A DNA stretch of 64,000 nt from Sorghum bicolor (lineage: Eukaryota; Streptophyta; Magnoliopsida; Poales; Poaceae): assembly GCF_000003195.3 (NCBI RefSeq), contig NC_012873.2, positions 6,471,894 through 6,535,893 of the forward strand, written 5' to 3'. Below are positions 12,701 to 22,847 of the stretch, one piece after another (the stretch's first letter is position 1; every line of letters starts with the position of its first letter). The notes beneath the pieces were generated by a model, which was not told the origin of the DNA, made no database searches, and saw only the letters and a list, made by a program, of their open reading frames with translations. The position numbers and the translations under genes are program-made.

Positions 12701-14575
12701 TTCCCACATAGAATCACCTCCTCGGTAGAGTTTATCTTATTGAATCATAGAGAATCACTTTTAGTCACAAAATCACTTCTCTGAGAGAACAGCTCTCTCA
12801 CTTCCCACAGAGGATTAGAAGCAAGAGGAGTTTTACCCCAAAATGACCCACAAAACATAAATTGTATCGCCATGCCTTGGAATGAAAAAAGGTTGATATA
12901 ACTATTTATGTTGTGGATATGGTCTGGGTCCCGAATAGCTATAGCTGTCATTTTGAATCAAAATTGCTGCTTCAAAAACACAATGTGAAACTGGAACCCA
13001 AAGCATTAATTGTGAATAGCTCTCTATACAAAGATGAGCAAACACTCTGCAGGCAAGGAACCTATGGGAGTTAGTGCACATTGGGTACTGCTTACATTTA
13101 GTATACAAATTTAAATCATTGTGGACATATGGATTTAAGAAGTTATCAGTTCTTTATATTCACCAGTCAAAACGGAGAACCAGACACACTTCAGAGCGAT
13201 GAGATGATCTGTGCAGTGTAGTCTGGGTGAAGTGTAAATCATTGTGCAGTTCTTTATATTTCACAGGGAATTCACTTGCAACTATTTAAACCCTAAGATG
13301 AAGTGTAAATCATATAAGAAACAGAGAGCCTAGATTTGCCAGTGAGAAAATTGCACTCTTAGAAGGACATGGAATATGATACAATTATCAAGCAGTGGAT
13401 ATCGAAGTGAATTTCAGCCAAAATAAGAACCTCTAATCTACTTACAACGTGTATGTATGCTAAGTAATTTGCAGATGTATGTCAACTTATTGAGGCCAAG
13501 CGACCGTATAATTGCTATACTAGGTATACTGGTATAGCAATCATAGACATGGACTATGGTCTGCAGTCACGATCTCTCTTGCTGAACATGAAGTCCTCAA
13601 GGGTTGGAGAGTTGAGCTTATGAAATTCCAGTTTTAGCAGTCACCTGGCTCAATCCGTGACTGGATGTTTTCTAGAGCAGCATCACATGATAACAGGGTG
13701 GCAATAGTCTCTTTGATTGGTGTGTCACGACTTATCAAAGATGTCAAAAACAGCATTTTGACAGTGCTAGGTTCCTATGGTGAGGTGTGCCATGGCCCAT
13801 GGGTGTGTGCCATCGAGAATAATAACAGGCAGGCCTCTAGTATAGCAATTTCAGCAGTCAATGAACGGTATTCAAGGTACGGTTGTTGCTGGTTACAGGG
13901 GCAAGGTGCCACCGGCCCACTGAGATGTCGCGTCTAATTCACAAATGAACGTGAAACACATTATGTTCTGCTTCTGCATCGACTACTAGCACTCGCATCA
14001 CAATCTTTTTTAAAAGCGATCAAACGAAAAGGGGACGTGTTAATCCTGACCTGGATCGGGGAGAGCGCGGAGAGGTACCCATCGAACGCGGAGGTGGAGG
14101 GCCAGACGTCCGCCACGGCGGGCGAGTCCTTGTGCGCGCTCCGCGGGACGAGGCGCTTGTAAGACTGGATGTAGAGGAAGAGCAGCACGTCGCGGATGTC
14201 CGCGGCGGCACCATCCACGGCGCCGTCCCCGAGCGCGGGGTCCTCGGCCGGGAGCACCGCCGCGAGCGTGGCGAGGGCGAGCGCCGCCTGCTCCTGCGGG
14301 ATCTGCAGCGCCTCCGCCAGCGCCGCGGCGGGCACGCGCCCGTCGGGGGCCGCCGAGGCGGCGAGCTTCTCCTTGAGCTGGGCGAGCGTCTGCGCCAGCG
14401 TTCCCTCCGGGAAGATGAGCTTGGGGATGGGCAGGAGCCCGTGCTCGAACGCCTCCCGCCGCGGGCGGAGCAGCGCCGCCGCGGGGGACGGCGTGGCGGG
14501 GGCCGGCGGCGTCGCTGGAGCCGGGGACGGAGACGGCGCCGCGTCCGGCGGCTGGTCCAGGGCCTCGTCGGCCAT
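6786..14575 (-). CDS. TBCCD1: TBCC (C-CAP/cofactor C-like) domain protein, TBCCD1 type
   Basis: Eight minus-strand exons give a 571-residue protein: 14575-14051, 12431-12291, 10864-10481, 9818-9714, 8800-8660, 8397-8194, 7716-7624 and 6908-6786 (stop TAA). All introns are GT-AG and every junction is phase 0. The protein matches the plant TBCCD1 family in order and length: an N-terminal FEHGLLPIPKLIF block, an AADIRDVLLFLYIQSYKRLV block near residues 133-154, then the beta-helical TBCC domain at about 350-470 with VEHCERVHIIAAAKRICIAN (389-408). Arg403 sits where TBCC/RP2 proteins have their QxR arginine, but the preceding Gln is not kept, so tubulin GAP activity is doubtful. Human TBCCD1 works at centrosome and Golgi; the plant role is not established. 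The ATG at 14575 is chosen because it has a good context (CGCCATGG) and family similarity begins there, although the frame stays open upstream. Introns 2-4 hold repeat insertions. Confidence 0.93.
7137..7370. mobile_element. Possible Stowaway-type remnant in intron 7 of the TBCCD1-like gene
   Basis: The right part contains CTAAGTTTGACTTTGGACAA followed by GACCTACGTTCTGGAATGGA, a text typical of the right end of grass Stowaway MITEs. The left part, CCTCTATTCTAAGTC, could be its degraded partner. The terminal repeats are poor, so this is tentative. Confidence 0.4.
8845..8925 (+). repeat. Dispersed grass repeat fragment in intron 4
   Basis: The text CAACAACAAAGCCTTTCAGT followed by CCCAAGCAAGTTGGGGTAGG belongs to a short sequence that I recognise as scattered through many plant genomes. 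I cannot name the parent element with certainty. It lies within intron 4 of the TBCCD1-like gene. Confidence 0.5.
9987..10229. mobile_element. Tourist-like MITE in intron 3 of the TBCCD1-like gene
   Basis: A 243-bp element has matching ends GGCCTTGTTTAGTTCC and AACTAAACAAGGCC and the family core GAGACGAATCTTTTGAGCC. Flanks are TAA on the left and TGA on the right, compatible with a mutated 3-bp PIF/Harbinger target duplication. Confidence 0.9.
11190..11985. other. GC-rich insertion-like block in intron 2 of the TBCCD1-like gene
   Basis: This block is far richer in G+C than the surrounding intron and carries open frames on both strands without recognisable domains. A 31-bp unit (CTCAACCAGGTAGCTCTCGG and onward) is repeated in tandem at about 11540-11601. 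It looks like inserted foreign sequence, possibly a captured gene fragment, but no transposon ends were found. Confidence 0.4.
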
Positions 14576-14686
14576 GGCGGCGACGCGAGCGGGGCGTGGA
14601 GGAGGAGGAAGGGGAGATCTGGGAGTGCGGTGTGGGAATGGCGAGGATCGGAGGAAGTGGCTCGATGCGGGGGGCGCCTTTTTTTT

Positions 14687-14716
14687 TTCTTTCTTTCTTT
14701 CTTTCTTTTTCTCTTT
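14687..14716. repeat. CTTT microsatellite in the leader of the TBCCD1-like gene
   Basis: A run of TTTCTTTC repeats lies about 110 bp upstream of the start codon. Read in the direction of the gene it is a GAAA-rich tract in the probable 5' untranslated region or core promoter. Confidence 0.7.
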
Positions 14717-14920
14717 TTTGAAGGGTAGTTTGGGGTTTCGGTCGTGGCAAAGAGCATTCATGACGTTCGTTGCTCGAAATGGACGGCGGATGTGTGGGCC
14801 GGCCAGGCACGTCACAGCCCGAATCGCCACGTGCGGCGTGCGTGCTCGTGGGCCGTTGCGGTCGTGAGCCGCACGAGAGCACGTTCTCGTACGGGCCGGG
14901 CCAGGCCTCGGGTTTACCTA

Positions 14921-15163
14921 GGCCTTGTTTAGTTTCGAAAAAATTTCGGATTTCGCTACGGTAGCACTTTCGTTTTTATTTGACAAATATTATCTAATCA
15001 TGAATTATCTAAAATCAAAAGATTCGTCTCGTGATTTACAGACAAACTGTGTAATTATTTTTTGTTTTTGTCTATATTTAATGCTTCATGCATATGCCGC
15101 AAGATTCGATGTGACGGAAAATCTTGAAAACTTTTTGGATTTTGGGATGAACTAAACAAGGCC
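14921..15163. mobile_element. Tourist-like MITE
   Basis: A 243-bp element has ends GGCCTTGTTTAGTTTCG and GAACTAAACAAGGCC, with the core TGTAGCACTTTCG-like and AAAAGATTCGTCTCG text. Flanks are CTA and CTG. It sits about 350 bp upstream of the TBCCD1-like start codon. Confidence 0.92.
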
Positions 15164-15780
15164 CTGGTCTCTCTCGATTTTTTTTTAAAAAAAAAAAAAG
15201 TTTTCTAAATCATTTTTTGCTGAAATAAATGTTCCAACAACTAATAACATGGTGTGCTATATATAGTTGTTTGTATGGATACACATTTATTTCTTAGATA
15301 TGTATGTTCCTAATATGAGATAAAAATAAAGGCCTTGCATTGCTTAGCTCCCTTATTTGTGTAAACTCTACTTAGTGTATATCTAAATTCTGTTAAGATT
15401 TTGATTATTGAAATGGATGAAACATGACTGATATATAGGATTATGGTAGCAATTTTTTTTCTTTTTTTTTTGTAAATCGTCATTAGAGACGTGACTAAAA
15501 TGTTTTTGATGAAACTCTCATTTGAGACGTGTTTTGGTCATAAAAAGCCATTGATAACTCATGTGTCCTGGCTATCCGCATCTCTGATGCCCCATGACGT
15601 GTTTTGGATATAAGCGTCACTGATGAATGGTCACTAATATATTCACATCAAAGACATAATATAAATGACATATTTTTTTCTCGTCTATAAAGTGGCAGAG
15701 CCTAACGCAAAACTAAGAGGGGCGAAATAGGAAAGATCTGATTAGTTTATGGATGAGTTAATGCCTTAAGTCTTCTACTA
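15164..15780. other. AT-rich intergenic stretch
   Basis: No gene or clear element end is visible. Several T runs are present, and the text around CATTTGAGACGTG recurs loosely, suggesting old repeat sequence. Confidence 0.4.
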
Positions 15781-16180
15781 CTCCCTCCATATCGAATTAG
15801 CTGACGTTTAAGACATGATTGTGTTTACCAAGGAGTGATTAATTAGAGATATTTTCCCCTGTCTACCTCTATTAAATAGGACTACAGTTGCATCTCATAT
15901 GAAAAAGCTTGTTAGCTTAGACGGTTGGTGCCTCTAGTTGAAGCGTTGGTGGGCTGGGTTTGATTCCCAGTGTCCAGTCATTTTTGCGGTAGTCTTGGTT
16001 TTTTGCGCAGGGTAGCATTAATACGGTGGAAGAAACGAGGAATTCCCTGGAGAACACGCGCGTTAAAATGCTCCAAGCCAGGGGCAAACTCGTCCCATTT
16101 TTACTCTCTAGTGTAGAACGTCTGGTAATTTGAAAATAGGTGTAAGCTCCAAAACGTCAAGTAATATGATATGGAGGGAG
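15781..16180. mobile_element. Stowaway MITE enlarged by an internal insertion
   Basis: Ends CTCCCTCCATATCG and ATATGGAGGGAG are near-perfect inverted repeats flanked by TA. At 400 bp it is longer than usual because a SINE-like unit occupies its middle (see 15905-16110). Confidence 0.8.
15905..16110 (+). mobile_element. tRNA-derived SINE-like element inside the Stowaway MITE
   Basis: A box A-like text TAGCTTAGACGG (15913-15924) is followed 32 bp later by a box B-like text GGTTTGATTCCC (15957-15968), the spacing of an RNA polymerase III internal promoter. The following GCGCAGGGTAGCATTAATAC is not tRNA. The boundaries are approximate. The sequence cannot fold into a complete tRNA, so a SINE is the best reading. 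Confidence 0.6.
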
Positions 16181-16320
16181 TACATAACTTCATTATAGCT
16201 AGCTTCAGAAATCTGTTTAGGGTGGAGAGGGGGGCCAGCGGCCCAGCTTCGCCTTCAAGAGGCTCCGTCAGTGACTATAATGATTGTCTACTCGTGTCAC
16301 TAATGTGCGAATTTGACATA

Positions 16321-16562
16321 GGCCTTGTTTAGTTATATTTTTTTTTTTGCAAAATGCATATTGTAACACTTTCGTTTATATTTGACAAAAACTGTCCAAT
16401 CATGGATTAACTAGGCTCAAAAGTTGTGTTTCGCAAATTATATGTAAACTATGTAATTAGTTGTTTTTAATCTATATTTAATGTTTCATGCATGCGTCAT
16501 AAGATTCGATGTGATAAAAATCTAAAAAAAGTTATAAAATTTCTCAGGAACTAAACAAGGCC
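16321..16562. mobile_element. Tourist-like MITE
   Basis: A 242-bp element has ends GGCCTTGTTTAGTTA and GAACTAAACAAGGCC and the shared family core. Flanks ATA and ACA may be a decayed 3-bp target duplication. Confidence 0.9.
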
Positions 16563-16811
16563 ACAGTGATTATATATTTCTAGTACGTGTGTATGTTATT
16601 CAACAAATAGTCGGCCAACGCAAAAGGTTGTGTTCTTAATATAATACTCTTTGCCGAGGGTCGATGGTATATTGCCACGTACGTGAGATACGTTTACCTA
16701 CCTCTTTGGTTAATTACCTACCTCTTTGATTAACTACGTACCTCTTTGACAGAGTAGTTATTAACCCTGGCCGTCAGCATGACACGGCATCCTCTTCATC
16801 ACCTGATCTTA

Positions 16812-17160
16812 GGCCTTGTTTAGGGTCTGTTTAGATTGGGAACGAAAATTTTTTGATGTCGATGTGTCGGAAGGATGTCGGGAGGGGTTTTTAGAAACTA
16901 ATAAAAAAACAAATTACATAGCTCGTCAGGAAACTGCAAGACAAATTTATTAAGCATAATTAATCTGTCATTAGCATATGTGGGTTACTGTAGCACTTAA
17001 GTCTAATCATGGAGTAACTAGGCTTAAAAGATTCGTCTCGCGATTCTTAACTAAACTGTGTAATTAGTTTATTTTTTATCTACATTTAATGTTTCATGCA
17101 TGTGTCCAAAGATTCGATGGGATGGATGAAAAAATTTTAGGTAGGGAACTAAACAGGGCC
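16812..17160. mobile_element. Large Tourist-like MITE, 349 bp
   Basis: The element is flanked by TTA on both sides (16809-16811 and 17161-17163). The left end is compound: GGCCTTGTTTAG is followed directly by GGTCTGTTTAGATTGG. The right end is GAACTAAACAGGGCC. It shares the right-hand core with the 240-bp family but has a distinct left half (CGGAAGGATGTCGGGAGG). Confidence 0.88.
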
Positions 17161-17808
17161 TTAGACGTACGTGTCGGCTGTACGGCTCAGGAGGCAGCAT
17201 CATGTACGATCAATGTCAATCAATTCTGTAGACCGGTCCCATGGCGTAAACTCGTGAGGCACACGCACAAAGGACGCCGCTAGAAAGATGTTTTATTCCT
17301 ATAAAAGTCTCCAGCAAAATCAATCAAACTGATTCGCGGTTGGACCTAGTAGCTACATAATGCAGGTAGGAATTTATTGATTTTTCCCTAATCCTATAGA
17401 AATTAAAATCTTGTTTGGATGTTGTATGATTTAACTCAAATCACAAATGTTGGAGTGGATTATGGTATAATTTAATTCAAATTTTACTCTAATCCACCCT
17501 AATACATATGGATTGGTACGAATCCAACTCCATCCAAATAAGGTATAAAAGGTTTTAAATTACATGTGTAGAATTCAATTCATGCATTCCTTTGATTCTG
17601 GCACCATAGGTTCTTAGGTACTATGGTGCTTGACCCACATTTATATAATACATTATTATATCCCTAACGAGTGAATTGTATATACTAGCTAAGTGTTTAT
17701 TTGTTTCGCTATATAAATTAGAGTGGATTGAAGTACAACCAAACAAGCTTTAATATAGCTCTATAACTTTTTTTGGACATAAAATTTGTAACTTCATGTT
17801 ACAACTAT
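17161..17808. other. Intergenic stretch
   Basis: No gene is visible. The portion 17401-17560 repeats the motifs TGGATT and AATCC in inverted order and resembles a degraded MITE, without clear ends. Confidence 0.35.
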
Positions 17809-17817
17809 ATTAAAGTG

Positions 17818-18063
17818 GGCAACGGATCTAGTGCAAACTCATCTCCTGTGCAAACTATGCAAACTCTAATCTGGACCGCAGGATGTTAATCCAAGGGGGC
17901 ACATGAGAGAGGTGGAAGGAGAGATTTGTAAAAGTGTGATTAAGAGCGGGCGGTTAAGTGCAAAATGACCCAATCTCTCCGCACCCTTGGATCAACATCC
18001 TGCCGTCCAGATTAGAGTTTGCACAGTTTGCACGTGAGATGAGTTTGCACTAGATCCGTTGCC
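17818..18063. mobile_element. Mutator-type MITE with 9-bp target duplication
   Basis: A 246-bp element has long inverted repeats of roughly 90 bp, starting GGCAACGGATCTAGTGCAAA and ending TTTGCACTAGATCCGTTGCC. It is flanked by the identical 9-mer ATTAAAGTG at 17809-17817 and 18064-18072. A 9-bp duplication with long terminal repeats is the signature of Mutator-like elements. Confidence 0.88.
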
Positions 18064-18374
18064 ATTAAAGTGTGTTTGCCCTCCAATCCACTTTTGGAAG
18101 AAAGTAGAGCTTTTGACTAATCCTATATATGTATATACAGGCTCGCAAAAAGGGATAGAAAAAAAATATTCCTTATCATCGTTAGAGTAACCACAATGTG
18201 TTTAAAAAAATATTCCTAGCATCGTGTGAGTAGTCCATAATAAGGCAATAACAAAAATCACACGTAGCCTAGCTAGAAGCAGTAAACTATTCTTTCTTTC
18301 TCTTTCTTTTCTCTCCCGCAGTCTGATTCTCGGAGCTGTTGGAGGGCATAGTTTTATTTTTTTTTTTGTTGTAA

Positions 18375-18658
18375 GAGCATCTCCAAGAGTCTTTTTATAT
18401 TCTTCCTAAATGTTTGGAATAGAGATTTTTGAAAAATTACTCTTCAACAGTTTATCTAAATGGTCATTCAAATATAGACATCTTCTATTTCGATTTTTTT
18501 GCTAGCTAAATATAGAAGACGAGAATGGATCTTTAGAGTGCGTATGAGAAATAAAATAACTGTTGGAGAGTGAAAAGTTATAGAAAGTGATTTTTATGTA
18601 AATGGCTCTCTAAATGATGATTTGGAAAGTGAAATTTAGAAAAACTCTTTGGAGATGC
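18375..18658. mobile_element. MITE with GCATCTCC ends
   Basis: The ends GAGCATCTCCAAGAG and CTCTTTGGAGATGC are inverted repeats about 284 bp apart, next to TAA on the left and TTA on the right. The ends resemble those of the GAGCAACTCC MITE family seen at 51729 and 62156. Confidence 0.7.
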
Positions 18659-19170
18659 TTAAGCTGAACATTGTGAGATTTGCTATAACTACTGTCCGTT
18701 GTTGTGGGGCCCAACTATATGGACTAGGTGATCTAAAATCTAAATACATTGCCGATACATGCACGTTTGGAAGGTCTATATAATTAGTATATTATGTGAC
18801 CAGTAATATGCTTTCCCGTAGTGTCTGCTTGTATCTACTCTACATATATCATCAAAAGCTCTACTTTCTTGTTCCAACAGGTTCCAAGTAGTGTTCGGAT
18901 TTCTTTAATTTTCAGCATCATTGATGGTTTTATTTAGGGCCGGCCGGCCGGCCGCGGCCGGTGAAGGTGCAACGCGGTAGACCATCTCATACAAATAAGA
19001 TGCATCAATTGAGGTCAACGACGGCTCCAGCACATCATTTGCACGTTGCTGCATGGCAACGTACGTGGTGGCTAGCTGGATGCATTATTGCCCTTGATTG
19101 CCCGGCAAGTTCGTAACATGACAGTTGTAGGCATGCATCCAGCAGTACATGCATACTGGGCAGAGAATTA
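18659..19170. other. Intergenic stretch
   Basis: No gene is seen. A short, nearly perfect GGCC-rich palindrome lies at about 18938-18961. Confidence 0.4.
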
Positions 19171-19408
19171 GGCCTTGTTTAGTTTCTAAAAATTTTCAGA
19201 ATTCTTCGTCACATTAAATCTTACGGCACATGTATAATGCATTATATATATATATATATAAAAATAAAAACTAATTGCACAGTTTGACGGTAAATCACGA
19301 GACGAATCTTTTAAGACTAGTTACTCCATGATTAGACAATATTTATCAAATAAAAATGAAAATGCTACAGTATCGAAATCCAAAATTTTTTGAAAACTGA
19401 ACAAGGCC
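19171..19408. mobile_element. Tourist-like MITE with TTA target duplication
   Basis: A 238-bp element has ends GGCCTTGTTTAGTTTC and AAACTGAACAAGGCC with TTA on both sides (19168-19170 and 19409-19411). It contains a TA microsatellite near 19246. Confidence 0.93.
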
Positions 19409-19411
19409 TTA

Positions 19412-21491
19412 ATAAAAAGGCCAACACTGTTAGTGTTGATAGGTGTCGGGAATTTACTTATAACGACAATCTCCTACAACTAAAAAGAATAAAGTGTGGA
19501 CATTTTTTGGTGCAACTTTTGGTTTGGTTCATCCGTCTGCCTCCTGCGATCCCCGTAGGCCTCGCTCAACCCCGCCTCACCCCGCTCGACAAAATACGAA
19601 AGCTCCGCGTGATTAGCTCCCCGTGCGATATCCTCTCCCCTGCAAATGGAAACAATCACCGCAGTTAATCTCTAACGTCAACAATTTTTCATGCCATAAC
19701 ATTTTGGGACTGTCGTCTTTCTTTGTCTTGCGATCTAGCAACATCCTCCAGTGTCGACCCTCCGCAATCTCCCGCAATCAACGATGAGCCAACCAATTAA
19801 TCTAGCAGGAAAACACTATTGTGCGACATACCAAGAAGGAAACCAATCACGCACCGCGCCACAATCGTGCATGTATGCATGAAATCAAGAAGGAAACCAC
19901 TATCAACCACGCAAGGATTAAATCACACAATCACCTCACCCTCATGCGCAGCCATCGCCACTTGCCCCTTGTGCGCTGCCCTGAGCCGGATGGGAGAGGA
20001 GGACGCGCGTTGTGACGCCATGTGATCGTCCGGTGCAGCCTCGTCCGACGACGAGGTCGTCCTCGAGGCTCGAGCAGGCGATGGCGGAGTCGTGGTGCCC
20101 GCAGGCACATCAGTGCCCGCCGCCGTCTTCACTCGACCTCGACAACGATATCTGCTTTGCGAATCACGTTACTCGTCTCTGCCATTTCGCTTTGCCAAGG
20201 TAGAGACCACAGCATCCCTTGCGGCTAGAGGTCGGCTCCTGCATGCTGTATGTAGTGCAGTTCATAGGACAAATAAACCTATTATTGCCATGTGATTAGC
20301 TGTTTCTTAGAGCAGTGAAGTGTCGGGAACCTATATCATGCTGAATGCTCACACTGGACATCGTGTTCATATATCATGATGTTCAGTCATTCAGAATTTG
20401 GATTCGTCGAGTCAAACAGACAGATTGTGAAGTTCCAATAGAGTTTCGTCCTGCAGTCACTCAGCACTTTGCAAGTTTAGGTGATGCCCAATCTTGTTCT
20501 CTGTCCGACAAATTCAGATTTTTAGCTTTAGTCTTTGCAGTTTTTGCCTGCCTTAGTTTTGCAGTTTTTGCCTGCCACTATTTCTGTCCAACAAATACAG
20601 GTTGCGGTTTTTTTGAAGTCCACAAAATATGTAGGACAAGAGGAGCTAGCCTTACATCTGAAGAGGAGCTTGGTAATGGTAAAGGGAAGGCTTTAGTTCT
20701 AGCAATTCTTGACTATTATATCAGCATGTGCATAGTGATATTTTCATCTTTGCAACTCTAAGAAATATGCACAATGCTTTGATAAGTTCCATATGTCCTT
20801 TGTATTTGTTGGATTATTCATTTAATATGTAGTTTTTGGTAAAAGCAATTTTTTATCTGGAGATGATTCTTGAGGAGCTGCAAAAGTACGTGTTTCATAT
20901 CCTTGATGCAAATGCAAGATGGGATTTGTTGCGATCCAAATGTAAGAGCCAATGTCTATTTGCTTTCCAATTTGCTTCAAAGTACATTACTATGAATCAT
21001 CTAGAATAATCATGAGGTTTCCTATTTTTTCTCCGATGTTTGCAGATGCATGGGACTGAGTGGTGGGTCGAAGCAAACCTATTTATTAGCTATGTCATTA
21101 TCTTATCTACGTCCTTAATTATATCTGATTTTGCATGAGATGGCCAAAGAATGCAAATGATTTGGTTATTTTAGCTATTGGCTTATCATGGAAATTTTAA
21201 GATAATTTCAATCTACAGGATTACAACACTATCTTAAGTGTATACAGACCAAATAATCGTAAGGAATATCTGAATACAACTGATATGAACTAGATTATTG
21301 TTTTGATTTCTTGTCAAGGTCAAGTATTGCTTGGTGTGTTTCAGATCGAAGGTTCATTATTTGCAATGCCTACCATGTTCTCGATAATATTGCCTATTAA
21401 TACTTTTTTCATGATAATCAAAACTATCTTTATTAAACATTAATGTTATCCTACCGTGCGATCCGTGTATTTTTTATACAAAAGTTTTATT
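19412..21491. other. Probable non-autonomous Helitron body or associated repeat
   Basis: This 2.1-kb stretch precedes a Helitron-type 3' terminus. It contains one open frame of 138 residues (20345-20761) that has no recognisable domain and a repeated FAVFACLSFAVFACH segment, and I do not regard it as a gene. I could not find a convincing TC-type Helitron 5' end, so the left boundary is unknown. Confidence 0.4.
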
Positions 21492-21523
21492 GTCCCGTAG
21501 CAACGCACGGGCATACTACCTAG
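21492..21523 (+). mobile_element. Helitron 3' terminus
   Basis: A short hairpin, CCCGT-AGCAACGC-ACGGG, is followed 8 bp later by CTAG and then T. This matches the 3' end of grass Helitrons: a hairpin shortly before CTRR, inserted between A and T. The element body lies to the left. Confidence 0.65.
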
Positions 21524-21548
21524 TACTAGTAGAAAGCTAGAGGACACC

Positions 21549-22654
21549 TGTCGAATTGTCGATGTTTGGACTCGCGGCCCAAACATTAACTACATACTCT
21601 AAATTTGGATGATGATATAGGAAGAACACAAGAGATTTATACTGGTTCAGACGAAAAATACCCTACATCTAGTGTGAGGAGGAGATTTGTATTATCCTAC
21701 ACGAAGTGCTTGTAGTAGGGGTTACAAGCGGGATGCGAGAGAGGGAATGAGTCCCAAGTCTTGTCTCTAAGTGAGTCGTGTGTGTATGTGTGTGTTCGCA
21801 TTGTAGTGTGTACTGAGTTGCAGTGACTTAGCGTATGTGACTTAGCCCGTGTCTCTTGAATGGGACCCTGTCCCTCCTTTTATAGTCTCAAGGGAAAGTA
21901 GGCAATACATGTGTACGTGTCGTGGTATTACGGTCTTAGCACTAGGCGTGGGACGAAGCATGGCGTCGTATAGTGACGGTGGAGCTCTCCATTCCTTGCG
22001 TTGTAGCTGGTCATGGCCGTTGTATGGGTGTGCTCTCTCCTACTGTGTTCGTGTCGAGCCACACCGACATTGTAGATGAGATGTCCGTACCTGTAGTAGC
22101 CATGCCGACCCCTGTTCCTCATCCTGTGTTGACCTCCAGAGGCCTCTTCTCTGTGGTTCGTACCCTGGAGTTCTGACGGGCTCATGGCTACAGGAGCCGG
22201 ATTTGACATTCCCCGTCATCCATGGGCTTGGTTGTACGCACAATGACGGTAGCAGATGTTACAGTGACGGGGGCACAGTATCTAGCATGCTCTGCTCTGC
22301 ATGGTGTGGGTGTGGGCGTACAGATGTGCCCCGCATCCCATCTATGGTGTTGTGGCCTTGCCGTCGCGGGAAAGCCTCGAGCGCTCCATCGGGAACAAGG
22401 CGCCCGAGCTTGGGGCTCCGACGAGGCGGAGATTATTTGGTCTCGTCCGAGGCCCGGTTAGGTCTCGGGTGAGATAGAACTTGCCTCGTTTCATCCAAGG
22501 CTTAGTTGGGTCTCGGGCGAGACGGATTTAGTAGGCCCAGTTGTCTTTCTTGCGAGCGACTGCTTGACCCTTCTAACCTATTGTTATTTTGTTTTAAAAA
22601 GAGAAAACATGGTCTTGAGCTTTGTGCTTTGGGTACGGGTTATGGTACCCGACA
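21549..22654. mobile_element. Solo LTR of an LTR retrotransposon
   Basis: The 1106-bp segment begins TGTCGAATTG and ends GGTACCCGACA, so it has TGTCG...CGACA ends. It is flanked by ACACC on the left and ATACC on the right, a 5-bp target duplication with one mismatch. Internal text (TTTATACTGGTTCAGACG and a CCTACATCTAGTGTGAGGAG segment) is typical of grass Ty3/gypsy LTRs. No internal retroelement domain or second LTR follows, so it is a solo LTR. Confidence 0.78.
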
Positions 22655-22847
22655 ATACCTTTATTCCAATAATGTTCCTTTTTATTACTGATCTCACATT
22701 ATTGTTTAGCTTTCGCTTGTCATGGTCAAAATTTTCCTGGTCTAGAAGTTCTAAGGGGGTGTGTTTTTTCAAAGGAAATTTTCAGTTGAATTTATTAGAT
22801 ACTGTTTGAGAATCTTTTTTTTTCTAGAAAATGAAACTGCCTTTGCA

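Noticed and set aside
14020..14882. Long open frames on both strands over the TBCCD1-like first exon (up to about 290 residues)
   Set aside because: They are shadows of the GC-rich first exon, or in-frame extensions into its leader. Family similarity begins at the ATG at 14575, and the other frames are Arg/Ala-rich without domains.
15905..15985. Possible tRNA gene
   Set aside because: Box A and box B are present, but the acceptor and anticodon stems do not pair and the sequence continues into non-tRNA text; read as a SINE.
20345..20761. Open frame of 138 residues
   Set aside because: No recognised domain, an internal short repeat, and a position just before a Helitron end; most likely transposon-borne noncoding or captured sequence.
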